64,000 nt of DNA. Source: a virus. The DNA is taken from positions 34,617-98,616 of the IMG/VR virus record IMGVR_UViG_3300028372_000002; one strand, 5' to 3'. Both the position numbers and the translations under genes were made by a program. Of this stretch, positions 35,266 to 43,184 are shown piece by piece (the stretch's first letter is position 1; the number at the start of each line of letters is the position of its first letter). The notes under the pieces are model-generated. The model saw only the letters and a program-made list of their open reading frames with translations. It had not been told where the DNA came from and searched no databases.

Positions 35266-36675
35266 ATGAATAGACGCCTAACTATAAGCCCTGAAAGGGC
35301 AAAGAAGATTGGAAGCATCAAGAAAGACATGACTAAGACCTATGGCGGCGAAGAGCACCTAGTCTTAGCGAGTGATATACCTGCTATGCGCAGGATACCA
35401 ACGGGATGTATCCAGCTAGATGTCCTCACTGGAGGCGGCTATCCGCTCGGTGGAAACTATCTCTTTTGGGGATGGCAATCGGCAGGTAAAACGACAACCG
35501 TCCTAAAGGCTGTAGGTCACGCTCAGAAAATCTGTGCTCAGTGCGATACCTACATGGAGCCTCAGTTTCTCCTTCCCCCGGAAGATGAAAAGAAGGCCGA
35601 TAAGTGGAGGGAGCGAAGGATGACATGCCTTCATTGCGGATCCCCCTACCATAAGGATGACCGCCCGCCCATGAAGGCCAAAGATTATTGGGGCAAGGAT
35701 CTCCCGGATGGGATCAAGGCTTCTGACACCATCTGCGATGACTGCGGGTCTACAGACGGCCTAGTGGACGTCGAGCCAGATGAGGAATGGGCGCGGCCAG
35801 ACGGTGGATTCACGTGCAAATGCGGAGCGTGCGAGCCACGAGTTGTCCTTTGGATTAATTACGAGGGTCACTTCGATCCCGAGTGGGCAGAAGCGTGCGG
35901 AGTGAATCTGGACGCGTTGTTGGTTGAAGATCCTCACTACGGTGAGGCTGGCATTGATATTGCCGAAGAGGCTATCACCGCTGGCGCGGTCGACATTGTC
36001 GTGGTCGATTCTATCGCGCAAATCGCAACCACCGAAGAGCTTAATAAGTCTTCCGAGAAATCCTCTGTAGCCTCGGCTGCAAAGAAGGTTAATGAGTTCC
36101 TGCGGGGACTTCCGAGTCGTGTTGCTAAAGCCAAATCTGAGCACGGAGTGAAGGTAACGACCTTTTTGGTTAACCAAGTAAGACACACAATTGGAGGGTT
36201 TGGAAACCCTGACACGATGTTCGGCGGACACGGTCAGGTGTTTGTTTCTTCGATTACCCTGAAGTTCACAAGCTCGAAAGCTGACGTTGACGAGGTTCAG
36301 GTCGGCGCTAAGACGCGCAAGGAGTTTATCGGTGTCACTGAGTCCGTTGAGGTTCGAGTACAGTGCGACAAGAATCGGACGGCTAACACACAGGACCGTA
36401 AGGCTACCTTCCGCCTCATGACCAGCAACGATGGCGACGGGATCCTGAACAAGGGCGATGTCGACGATTACGACCTCACGTATAAATACGGAAGGGCTAC
36501 AAAGATTATCGAAAACAATACCGATTGGGAGGTAAAGGGTTGGCCCATCACGTATGCAAATGCTGGAGATCTCAAGCTGGACATCCACAACAGGCCACAC
36601 CTGCGCCGACACCTCCACTACATGATCTCTCGTGAGATCGTCGATAATTGGGCTAAAGTCAAAAAGCATCTCTGA
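35266..36675 (+). CDS. RecA/UvsX-like recombinase with inserted zinc ribbons
   Basis: 469 residues. Walker A is GWQSAGKTT (69-77). The catalytic-Glu strand is INYEGHFDPEWAEACGVN with Glu200, in the place of RecA DAEHALDP. Walker B is DIVVVDS (243-249), followed by the loop regions and VNQVRHTIGG. Between Walker A and the Glu strand lies an insertion of about 100 residues with nine Cys: C90/C93, C121/C124, C157/C160 and C184/C186/C189, the spacing of zinc ribbons. RecA and UvsX lack this. It would catalyse strand exchange; the insert probably binds DNA or partner proteins. AAGGAG precedes the ATG. Confidence 0.85.
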   Translation: MNRRLTISPERAKKIGSIKKDMTKTYGGEEHLVLASDIPAMRRIPTGCIQLDVLTGGGYPLGGNYLFWGWQSAGKTTTVLKAVGHAQKICAQCDTYMEPQFLLPPEDEKKADKWRERRMTCLHCGSPYHKDDRPPMKAKDYWGKDLPDGIKASDTICDDCGSTDGLVDVEPDEEWARPDGGFTCKCGACEPRVVLWINYEGHFDPEWAEACGVNLDALLVEDPHYGEAGIDIAEEAITAGAVDIVVVDSIAQIATTEELNKSSEKSSVASAAKKVNEFLRGLPSRVAKAKSEHGVKVTTFLVNQVRHTIGGFGNPDTMFGGHGQVFVSSITLKFTSSKADVDEVQVGAKTRKEFIGVTESVEVRVQCDKNRTANTQDRKATFRLMTSNDGDGILNKGDVDDYDLTYKYGRATKIIENNTDWEVKGWPITYANAGDLKLDIHNRPHLRRHLHYMISREIVDNWAKVKKHL

Positions 36676-36688
36676 GTAAGGTTCTTAA

Positions 36689-37171
36689 ATGCCGCTACCA
36701 AGCGACGACAAAAAGTTTGGCAAGAAGGGGAAGGGCAATACCGGCCATGCTAGCAAGTTCAAGCGCAAGCGCTCTATCGAGCAAGAAGACCGCCTAGCTA
36801 AGAAGTTCGGAGGCTTCCGGATCAAGGGAAGCGGCGGTGGCGGAAGGACGTCCATGCATGGTGACGGGAGATCTAAGTATGACAGCTCTCGTAGGAAAGG
36901 TGACGTCCAGACTCCAGATGTTAAGGAGTTTCTTGGCTTCAAATTCGAGGCTAAGTCCACAACCAAGAAGTCCTTCTCTGTCAGCCAGAGGCTGATCGCC
37001 AAGTCTTATGCTGAGGCTCAGCAGGACCTTAAGGAATTCGCCCTTGCTATCGAGGTCCTAGGTATCGAAGACCCTAATCTTCCGAAGCGATTTGTGATAC
37101 TTGAAGAGGATACCCTTCAGCAACTCATGGAACTCGCCGGTATTATCGGCGAAGACGACAAGGAGGTCTGA
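36689..37171 (+). CDS. Candidate PD-(D/E)XK nuclease, possible Holliday junction resolvase
   Basis: 160 residues. After a basic, glycine-rich N-terminus come EQEDRLAKKFGG, then GDVQ with Asp72, then FEAKSTTKK with Glu87 and Lys89 as the ExK pair, then SVSQRLIAKSYAEAQQ. Order and spacing fit small phage and archaeal Holliday-junction-resolvase-type endonucleases. The gene stands directly behind the recombinase and its stop abuts the next start. The nuclease call rests on motif order only. Confidence 0.55.
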   Translation: MPLPSDDKKFGKKGKGNTGHASKFKRKRSIEQEDRLAKKFGGFRIKGSGGGGRTSMHGDGRSKYDSSRRKGDVQTPDVKEFLGFKFEAKSTTKKSFSVSQRLIAKSYAEAQQDLKEFALAIEVLGIEDPNLPKRFVILEEDTLQQLMELAGIIGEDDKEV

Positions 37172-37648
37172 TTGAATTACGTGACAAGAGAGCCCTCGTA
37201 TGAAGAGCTGTGGGATGAGAAACTCAATGACTCTCAGCGCCGACGCGCCCTTCAAGACTGGAGCAAGATCAAGGAGTGGGTGTCTAACCTGAACGACAGG
37301 GGTATTATCCCTTCATCATCTGAGATCGATGACAAGCTTCGCCGCTTCATGGACGATCTCAGGAATCGACATCGAGTCCCTGAGCCATTTTTGGTCACTT
37401 TCTACATGGCCACAAGGGTCGACCCGCTACCATCCACTGAGCAGTCAGATCAGCTGCTTGTTCGTCTCATTGACACGATGAGTGTCCTCAGCCTCTTCAA
37501 AGAGTGCAGGTTCTACAGCAACCACCTCGACACATCTGGATACGGTGGTCCGCCTCGCACCCTCTGGGAGAGTGACAGGAATCTTGATAGTGGCGAGGCT
37601 CGTCTTGAGTACGCTCGCTTTCAGCTCAAAGTTCGCCGACTGCTATAA
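37172..37648 (+). CDS. Hypothetical helical protein, 158 aa
   Basis: Starts at TTG with AAGGAGG five bases upstream, immediately after the previous stop. The protein is helix-rich and charged, without recognised motifs. It lies inside the recombination cluster. Confidence 0.55.
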   Translation: MNYVTREPSYEELWDEKLNDSQRRRALQDWSKIKEWVSNLNDRGIIPSSSEIDDKLRRFMDDLRNRHRVPEPFLVTFYMATRVDPLPSTEQSDQLLVRLIDTMSVLSLFKECRFYSNHLDTSGYGGPPRTLWESDRNLDSGEARLEYARFQLKVRRLL

Positions 37649-37659
37649 GGAGTTTTGTT

Positions 37660-38604
37660 TTGGATATTGATTGGACGCTTATTGCCTCGAAGATACCCCT
37701 TACCGAGGCGCTGATAAGAAGAGGCTCTTCCTTCAAGGCTATACCTCCCCGTGAGGTTGGAACGCCGTTTCGAGGCAGCCAGCTAAAAGACCTATGCCCA
37801 CGACAAGAGGCTTTGTGTTCGTTTCATGAGGTCTGGAGAGAAGACGAGATCCGCCCGGACTTGGAGCTTATTTTCGCCATTGGGTCGGGCATTCATGAGG
37901 GGCTTCAGCAGCGCCTGCTAAAAGACTTTCTCGTGGGCTCTTGGAGATGCAATGGATGTGGGGCGACCTACGGCAGCATGGATCGCCTCGCTGCAATCCC
38001 GGAAAGGTGCAAGGGCAAGATTTATGATTGGGAAGCGGATGAACTCAAGCCGTGCCCCAACCACAATTATGTAGAAGACGTTGTAGAGGATTGGCATCTC
38101 CCGGGCTTCGATTACAAGGAGATCGATTTATCTCACTCGGACCCAACTCTGTACAGCCATCCGGATGGTATTTTGTGGCGTGGTGAGGGAGAGCCGCCCG
38201 ATGTTATCACCGTGGACGACCCTCTTCTGGAAGTTCTGGAGATCAAATCCGCCTCGGAACGAGCACTCAAGTATGGGTACGGCAGTTCACCGCCACTCAG
38301 AGATGAACCATACGCACCCCATAAAGATCAGCTGATGCTGTACATGTATGTCCTCGGCATCAAGTTCGGAAGGATCCTTTACTACGACAAGGCTGCTTTT
38401 GGCTTGAGATCTTCTCTTTGTGAACATACAATCATCCTCGATCAAGAGTACGTGGAAGAAAGTATTCTCGCTGGCCCCCTCGCTGTAGAGAAGGCGATCA
38501 GAGAAAAGGATCCCACGCTGGCTCCGAAAGTGTGCACATCCGCTAACTGCTCGAAAGCTAGAGCGTGTCCCGTTCAAGAGTATTGCTGGGCTAACGATGA
38601 ATGA
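37660..38604 (+). CDS. RecB/Cas4-like PD-(D/E)XK exonuclease with Fe-S cysteines
   Basis: 314 residues from a TTG with AAGGAG seven bases upstream. Nuclease motifs: GSGIHEGL with His79, HPDGIL with the Asp, LEIKSAS with the E-x-K pair, and QLMLYMYVLG as the trailing helix. Cys46 (LCPRQ) and the C-terminal cluster CTSANCSKARACPVQEYC fit the four-Cys iron-sulfur site of Cas4/AddB-type nucleases. An extra zinc ribbon (CNGCG...C...CP) sits near residues 105-130. It probably resects DNA ends for recombination. Confidence 0.8.
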   Translation: MDIDWTLIASKIPLTEALIRRGSSFKAIPPREVGTPFRGSQLKDLCPRQEALCSFHEVWREDEIRPDLELIFAIGSGIHEGLQQRLLKDFLVGSWRCNGCGATYGSMDRLAAIPERCKGKIYDWEADELKPCPNHNYVEDVVEDWHLPGFDYKEIDLSHSDPTLYSHPDGILWRGEGEPPDVITVDDPLLEVLEIKSASERALKYGYGSSPPLRDEPYAPHKDQLMLYMYVLGIKFGRILYYDKAAFGLRSSLCEHTIILDQEYVEESILAGPLAVEKAIREKDPTLAPKVCTSANCSKARACPVQEYCWANDE

Positions 38605-39409
38605 ATTTATAGAGAAGGCTAGGTGCTCCGACCATCAGGATTATAATTCTTCTAGACCTCCAACAGATGGCTGTGGGGGTTGTTGGGAGGAATATAATCT
38701 CACTCACGATCTACCCGAAGGTAACCGCGTCGCTCGGAGCAGCCTAGACAAGTCGGTTAGGCTGAGCAGGTGGATTCCGATGATGTACCGGGTAGACCTT
38801 CCGGACAAAGGTAAACTTGGAGATAACATCTCTTCAGTGATGGAGTCCCGAAAAGACGTTGTCCCGGTGTGCATGGGTATCGATGTCTCCCTAGACTCCA
38901 GCGCTGTAGCCATGATCGGGTATGATGTTGTTGCCAAGAGATGGCTCATAATCACGTCAACAGAGGGATTTGGTCTACCCCAGAACGCCTCTTCGGATAG
39001 CCGCGAGAACCGAAAGCTGGTTATCGTGAAAATGATTATGTCGGCCTACAGGTCCTTCACCAGAAGGGCTGACAGAATCCCCGTGTTCATTGAAGATCAC
39101 GCCTACTCCCGAGGCAACACCAATAGAGCTACTGAGATCCATGAACTTCACGGCGTAATCAAAAGCCAGTTGTATCTGGAGACAGGCAAGCCGGTAGAAC
39201 CGGTTAATATTTCCACCGCACGTAGCGAGGTTTTCTGTCACGGAAGCCCCAGAGGCAAGGTGAAGAAGAAGCTCGCAGCGGCGCTCAAGGTGGCAGGTCA
39301 TCGGTGGGCTGAAGACCTCACAGACGATGAAGTAGACGCGTGGGCTGTTGCGGCAGTGCACGTCAAAAGCAATTATGCATTCGGTATTTTCAACCAAAAA
39401 GGAGCCTAA
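38597..39409 (+). CDS. RuvC-like Holliday junction resolvase candidate
   Basis: 270 residues. RNase H-fold acidic residues are at CMGIDVSLDSSA (Asp96), VFIEDHAY (Glu166) and DDEVDAWAVA (Asp243/244/247), the order of RuvC-type resolvases. The N-terminal 30 residues have Cys10, His13, Cys26 and Cys29, a possible zinc site. It overlaps the Cas4-like gene by eight bases and would cut four-way junctions before packaging. Confidence 0.72.
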   Translation: MNEFIEKARCSDHQDYNSSRPPTDGCGGCWEEYNLTHDLPEGNRVARSSLDKSVRLSRWIPMMYRVDLPDKGKLGDNISSVMESRKDVVPVCMGIDVSLDSSAVAMIGYDVVAKRWLIITSTEGFGLPQNASSDSRENRKLVIVKMIMSAYRSFTRRADRIPVFIEDHAYSRGNTNRATEIHELHGVIKSQLYLETGKPVEPVNISTARSEVFCHGSPRGKVKKKLAAALKVAGHRWAEDLTDDEVDAWAVAAVHVKSNYAFGIFNQKGA

Positions 39410-39411
39410 CC

Positions 39412-40299
39412 ATGGCCGAAACAGCAGTAGCAACTGAAGTCGATAACGATAGCGCTTTGAACTTGGTCGGAGACGGCGGCGAGATTGTTCCTGACGTGAA
39501 GAAGGAAGCCGAAAGGCGCGTTCAGCATGTCCGAGAGCTTCGAGAGCGTTCAAACGAGCTGTACCTGCATTACGCGGAAGAGATGTTTCACATCAACCGC
39601 AACAGCCTATTTCACTATGTAGATAATCCAGATACTGGAAAAAAGTACACATCCTTCAAGGATTTCGTCGAATCCGAAACTGACTACCAGCACAGAACCG
39701 CCTGCTACATGGTTCAGATCTGGGAGTATTACGCCGAAGGATTCAGTCGAGATTTTCTCGAAAACATCCAGCATCACGGATGGACAAAGCTTGCGAGGCT
39801 GGTCGGTCACCTGACTCCGAAGAGCTACGAGTCGGAGTGGGGCGACAAGATTGATGAGATCAGTGTTCGAGACCTTGAAAAGCTTCTCAAGGATGATTCT
39901 GACGAGGGTGGCGGAGACAGGGATCCCGAAATCCAGAACGACCCCTCATCTGAAGATCTTCGAACCAACCCTACGAAGCGGGTAACCTTCGAGCTGTTCG
40001 ACACACAAGAGGCAAACCTCAGCTCAGCTATGGAGGCGGCTCAGAGCATCAAGCAGACCAACGCAAAGGGTGAACTCCTTGAGCTTATTTGCTTGGACTT
40101 CCTCGCTAAGCACAACAAGTCGTTCGAGCACGATCGCCCGCTCAATGAGTATTTCAAGGGAATCGAGGAATCCCTTGGCGTTGAGGTCCTCGTGTTCGAG
40201 CCCTCCCCGAGTGGCGCTGAGATCATCTATGGTGCCGCGTACATCGATCAGTACGGTGCTGTCGAGGTCGAAGAGGAAGACGAAGTAGAGGAGCTGTAA
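39412..40299 (+). CDS. Hypothetical protein, 295 aa, possible DNA-binding
   Basis: The ATG at 39412 has AAGGAG upstream; the open frame extends back into the RuvC-like gene. The N-terminal half (ELYLHYAEEMFHINRN, then TSFKDFVESETDYQHRTACYM) resembles helical DNA-binding modules of plasmid and phage regulators. The C-terminus is acidic. It ends the replication/recombination half and is followed by a strong terminator. Confidence 0.55.
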   Translation: MAETAVATEVDNDSALNLVGDGGEIVPDVKKEAERRVQHVRELRERSNELYLHYAEEMFHINRNSLFHYVDNPDTGKKYTSFKDFVESETDYQHRTACYMVQIWEYYAEGFSRDFLENIQHHGWTKLARLVGHLTPKSYESEWGDKIDEISVRDLEKLLKDDSDEGGGDRDPEIQNDPSSEDLRTNPTKRVTFELFDTQEANLSSAMEAAQSIKQTNAKGELLELICLDFLAKHNKSFEHDRPLNEYFKGIEESLGVEVLVFEPSPSGAEIIYGAAYIDQYGAVEVEEEDEVEEL

Positions 40300-40320
40300 G
40301 TCTGTCCGTAATCTCTTGAA

Positions 40321-40354
40321 AAAAGGGGCGCTCCTTCAATGGGGTGCCCCTTTT
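40321..40354 (+). terminator. Strong intrinsic terminator at the replication/structure boundary
   Basis: AAAAGGGGCGCTCC pairs with GGGGTGCCCCTTTT over 14 positions including G-T pairs, loop TTCAAT, ending in a T run. It separates the early/replication genes from the terminase operon. Confidence 0.9.
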
Positions 40355-40370
40355 CTCTATCCAGTGGTGA

Positions 40371-40407
40371 ACAAAACTGGAACGCCGGAGCGCATAGGCC
40401 CTAAAAT
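40371..40407 (+). promoter_or_regulatory. Possible promoter of the terminase/structural operon
   Basis: ACAAAACTGG (40371-40380) also occurs at 2428-2437, and TAAAAT at 40402-40407 resembles a -10 box at nearly the same distance as TAGGAT from the other copy. The region lies between the terminator and the gene at 40457. Confidence 0.35.
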
Positions 40408-40456
40408 AGCCTCGATACCGGAGTCTTTTCGCGGTGTCTGGAGATAGGAGACGTTT

Positions 40457-41191
40457 ATGGATGCACCCGGCGAAAGCACAAATCATAGGGAAGAGGGCGC
40501 AAAGAAGTTCATGCGCCTCAAGGCTCTTGATTGCTTCGAGAAAGTCCTACAGATGATTCGACACGGCTATCCTTATGCAAGGATCGCTGAGTTCATACAA
40601 GTCGAGCAGGACGAGTATGAGGACATCACGCGGGACAGCCTTATAAAGACTATTCGCCGATTTGTGGATCAAGAGTTTCACCGCTATGAGGAAACCGTGG
40701 ATCGTACGCTGCCTCAGCAGGAGGAATTACCCCCCAAAGATGAGGAAGACGCGCTGGTACGCGCTGAGAAGTCAGAGGCCATCGATGTGCTCAACGAGTA
40801 CGGACGCTTGTACCAGCTTCAGGAGCGCAGGATCAATATGGGGATGAAGGCCGAGAAGAAAGCGGGCACCCTCATGAAGGAGGTCGGACAGCAGATTGAG
40901 ATCGCTGCACGCCTCCTAGATCATATTGGTGGTTACCAGCAGGACATCGGTATGCTGCCAAAGCAGTCTCAAAAGGTTGATGTAAGCGTTCGCCCTGTTC
41001 GTGAGGGAATGTCTGAGCCGGTCACCGCTAAGATAGCAGGGGACCCAGCAAGCAGGGCTAGGGTATTGAAGTTTATGAAGCTCGCTGGTCGGTTTGACCC
41101 AAAGCTTATCGAGGATATGAAGGAAGACGAGCTTGATGAAGACATTCTCGACGCTGAGTTTGTAGAGTCAGGAGGGGACACCAATGATTGA
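40457..41191 (+). CDS. Candidate terminase small subunit
   Basis: 244 residues. Helix-turn-helix-like N-terminus (RLKALDCFEKVLQMIRHGYP, then ARIAEFIQ), a long charged coiled region in the middle, and a helical acidic C-terminus. It lies directly before the large subunit with an eight-base overlap, the normal place of the small subunit that recognises the genome end. AGGAG lies seven bases before the ATG. The call rests on position and helical make-up. Confidence 0.55.
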   Translation: MDAPGESTNHREEGAKKFMRLKALDCFEKVLQMIRHGYPYARIAEFIQVEQDEYEDITRDSLIKTIRRFVDQEFHRYEETVDRTLPQQEELPPKDEEDALVRAEKSEAIDVLNEYGRLYQLQERRINMGMKAEKKAGTLMKEVGQQIEIAARLLDHIGGYQQDIGMLPKQSQKVDVSVRPVREGMSEPVTAKIAGDPASRARVLKFMKLAGRFDPKLIEDMKEDELDEDILDAEFVESGGDTND

Positions 41192-43178
41192 GGAAGAAGG
41201 AGGAAGGGCGAGGACAGTAAAGACGGATAAGGAGAAGAAACAAGAGGCCGTCAAATTACTTGAATCAATGGATGATGATGAGCGTGCACTGGTTACTCGT
41301 TTTCTTCTGGGCGACGAAAATGCCATAGAGGATATGGAGAGTATCGAGGACCTGCACTATAAGCGAAAGCCTCTGCCCTTCCATGAGTGGGTCGAAGACG
41401 AGTATTTCAGCGACCCCGCCTCTAAAAACCTATACAAGGTCCTCAAGGAGGATCTGGCTGTCATTTTCGAAGAGGGTTACTTTGAAATCCTTGAGACAGG
41501 GTCGATTGGTTGGGGTAAGTCTTTCTCGGCCGTCACCGGGATGCTTTACTCCATCTACCTTCTTACGTGTCTCAAAGACCCCCATCAGACGTATGGCCTA
41601 GCGGCGGGTGCACCCGTCTACTTTATATTCCTTTCGACAACCAAGCTTCAGGCATCCAGAACAATATTTGAGGACTTCAAGAACAGAATGCAGTCCATCG
41701 AGTATTTTCAGGATCTAGAAGAAGAGATGAACTTTCACAGCTACTCCGGAAGCTTTGGAGACTGGATGAAGTTTATCTGCATCTCACCCAACTCCACAGA
41801 TGCGATTGGACTAAACGTCTTTGGGGGAATTATGGACGAGGTTAACTACGGATCCAACGCGAGGATACTCAAGGGAGAGGACTCCATTAATTCTCGTGGG
41901 AGGCCGGTAACAAAGGTTGAGAAGATTTACGCCAGCATCATTCAGCGTATCAAGTCCAGATTTATGAAGCAGGGGTCCCTCCCCGGGGTCCTGTTCGTTA
42001 TATCCTCAAAGAATAACGAAATGGACTTCACAGCGCAGAGGATTTCCGAGGCAAAGAACGACCCTCGCGTGTACGTGATGGATTATGCCCCTTGGGATGT
42101 TAAGCCTAAGCGGGACTTCTCTGGTAAAAAGTTCAGGGTTTTCTTCGGCGGCAGATCCGCCCCATCTAAGGTCCTAGCTAAAGGTGAAGACCCTCCTTTC
42201 GTAAACGATGACTTAGCTGAAGTTATCGAGATCCCTATCGAGTACCTCAAGGATTTCGAAAGGGACATCGAAACAGCTATCCGAGACATCGCCGGAAAGC
42301 AGGTGCCTAGAATTACCCTCTTCCTTCCTGATAAATCTGTTATTTCTTCGATGTGGAAAGGACGAGAGAATGACGAGCACCCTTACGAGACGGTGGACTG
42401 GATCTGTGGCAATCCAGCAGGCTTTCGCTGGGACATTTTGTGCGATAGAAAAACACAGGTGCTTGCCGGAAACGTAGAGGAAGACTTTACCCCTAAGATC
42501 AATCCTGACTCACCCAGACATATTCATATTGACCCCTCAATTGTTGGTGACGCGACTGGAATCTGCATGGGTCACGTCGAGAGGTGGGTTGATGTTGTTA
42601 TGAGGGACCGCCAGAACGGCGAGGTGTATAAGGAGCTTAGGCCGCTAATTTATATCGACCTAGTCCTCAGGGTGCTACCTCCGAAGAACGGTGAAATTGA
42701 TCAGTCTGAAGTGCGAAGGCTTATATACGAACTTGAGAACCGTGGGTTCATTATCACCTATGTATCCGCCGACTCCTATCAAAGTAGGGGCTCCTTACAG
42801 CAGCTAAAGAAAAAAGGGTACAAGACTGAGATCCGGAGTCTTGATAGAAAACCAGACGGGTATCTATGCCTAAAGGACGCCCTCAGAGAAGAGCGGGTGA
42901 GATCTTACGAGCACGATGTTTTACGTCATGAGTTGGAAAGATTGAAACGAGACAATGCCACGGGCAAGGTGGATCACCCAAAGAAAGGGAGTAAGGATCT
43001 ATCTGACTCCTTGGCTGGTGTAGTATGGTCACTAACAGAGATCAGGACCGCCGCCCCGGGTTATTTCTTCAGCGAGGATGAAAGCAAGTCATCTCACCCG
43101 CTAGAGCAGTGGGAAGATGTTTCTGGGGGAATGGGTGGTGTAGTTAATCTCGGAACGAATAGCTTCCTCAAAGGGTAA
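41184..43178 (+). CDS. Terminase large subunit
   Basis: 664 residues. The ATPase motif GSIGWGKS (106-113) and Walker B GGIMDEV (214-219) drive packaging. The C-terminal nuclease has HIHIDPSIVGDATG, the strand with VSADSYQSRGS, and KDLSDSLAGVV near the end as the acidic triad of the RNase H-like fold. It pumps DNA into the prohead through the portal encoded next and cuts the concatemer. Confidence 0.9.
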   Translation: MIEEEGGRARTVKTDKEKKQEAVKLLESMDDDERALVTRFLLGDENAIEDMESIEDLHYKRKPLPFHEWVEDEYFSDPASKNLYKVLKEDLAVIFEEGYFEILETGSIGWGKSFSAVTGMLYSIYLLTCLKDPHQTYGLAAGAPVYFIFLSTTKLQASRTIFEDFKNRMQSIEYFQDLEEEMNFHSYSGSFGDWMKFICISPNSTDAIGLNVFGGIMDEVNYGSNARILKGEDSINSRGRPVTKVEKIYASIIQRIKSRFMKQGSLPGVLFVISSKNNEMDFTAQRISEAKNDPRVYVMDYAPWDVKPKRDFSGKKFRVFFGGRSAPSKVLAKGEDPPFVNDDLAEVIEIPIEYLKDFERDIETAIRDIAGKQVPRITLFLPDKSVISSMWKGRENDEHPYETVDWICGNPAGFRWDILCDRKTQVLAGNVEEDFTPKINPDSPRHIHIDPSIVGDATGICMGHVERWVDVVMRDRQNGEVYKELRPLIYIDLVLRVLPPKNGEIDQSEVRRLIYELENRGFIITYVSADSYQSRGSLQQLKKKGYKTEIRSLDRKPDGYLCLKDALREERVRSYEHDVLRHELERLKRDNATGKVDHPKKGSKDLSDSLAGVVWSLTEIRTAAPGYFFSEDESKSSHPLEQWEDVSGGMGGVVNLGTNSFLKG

Positions 43179-43184
43179 GTAGCA

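Noticed and set aside
35761-36669. 302-residue open frame antisense to the RecA-like gene
   Set aside because: It mirrors a strongly conserved enzyme frame, has no family resemblance and no operon context. Long antisense frames arise from codon bias.
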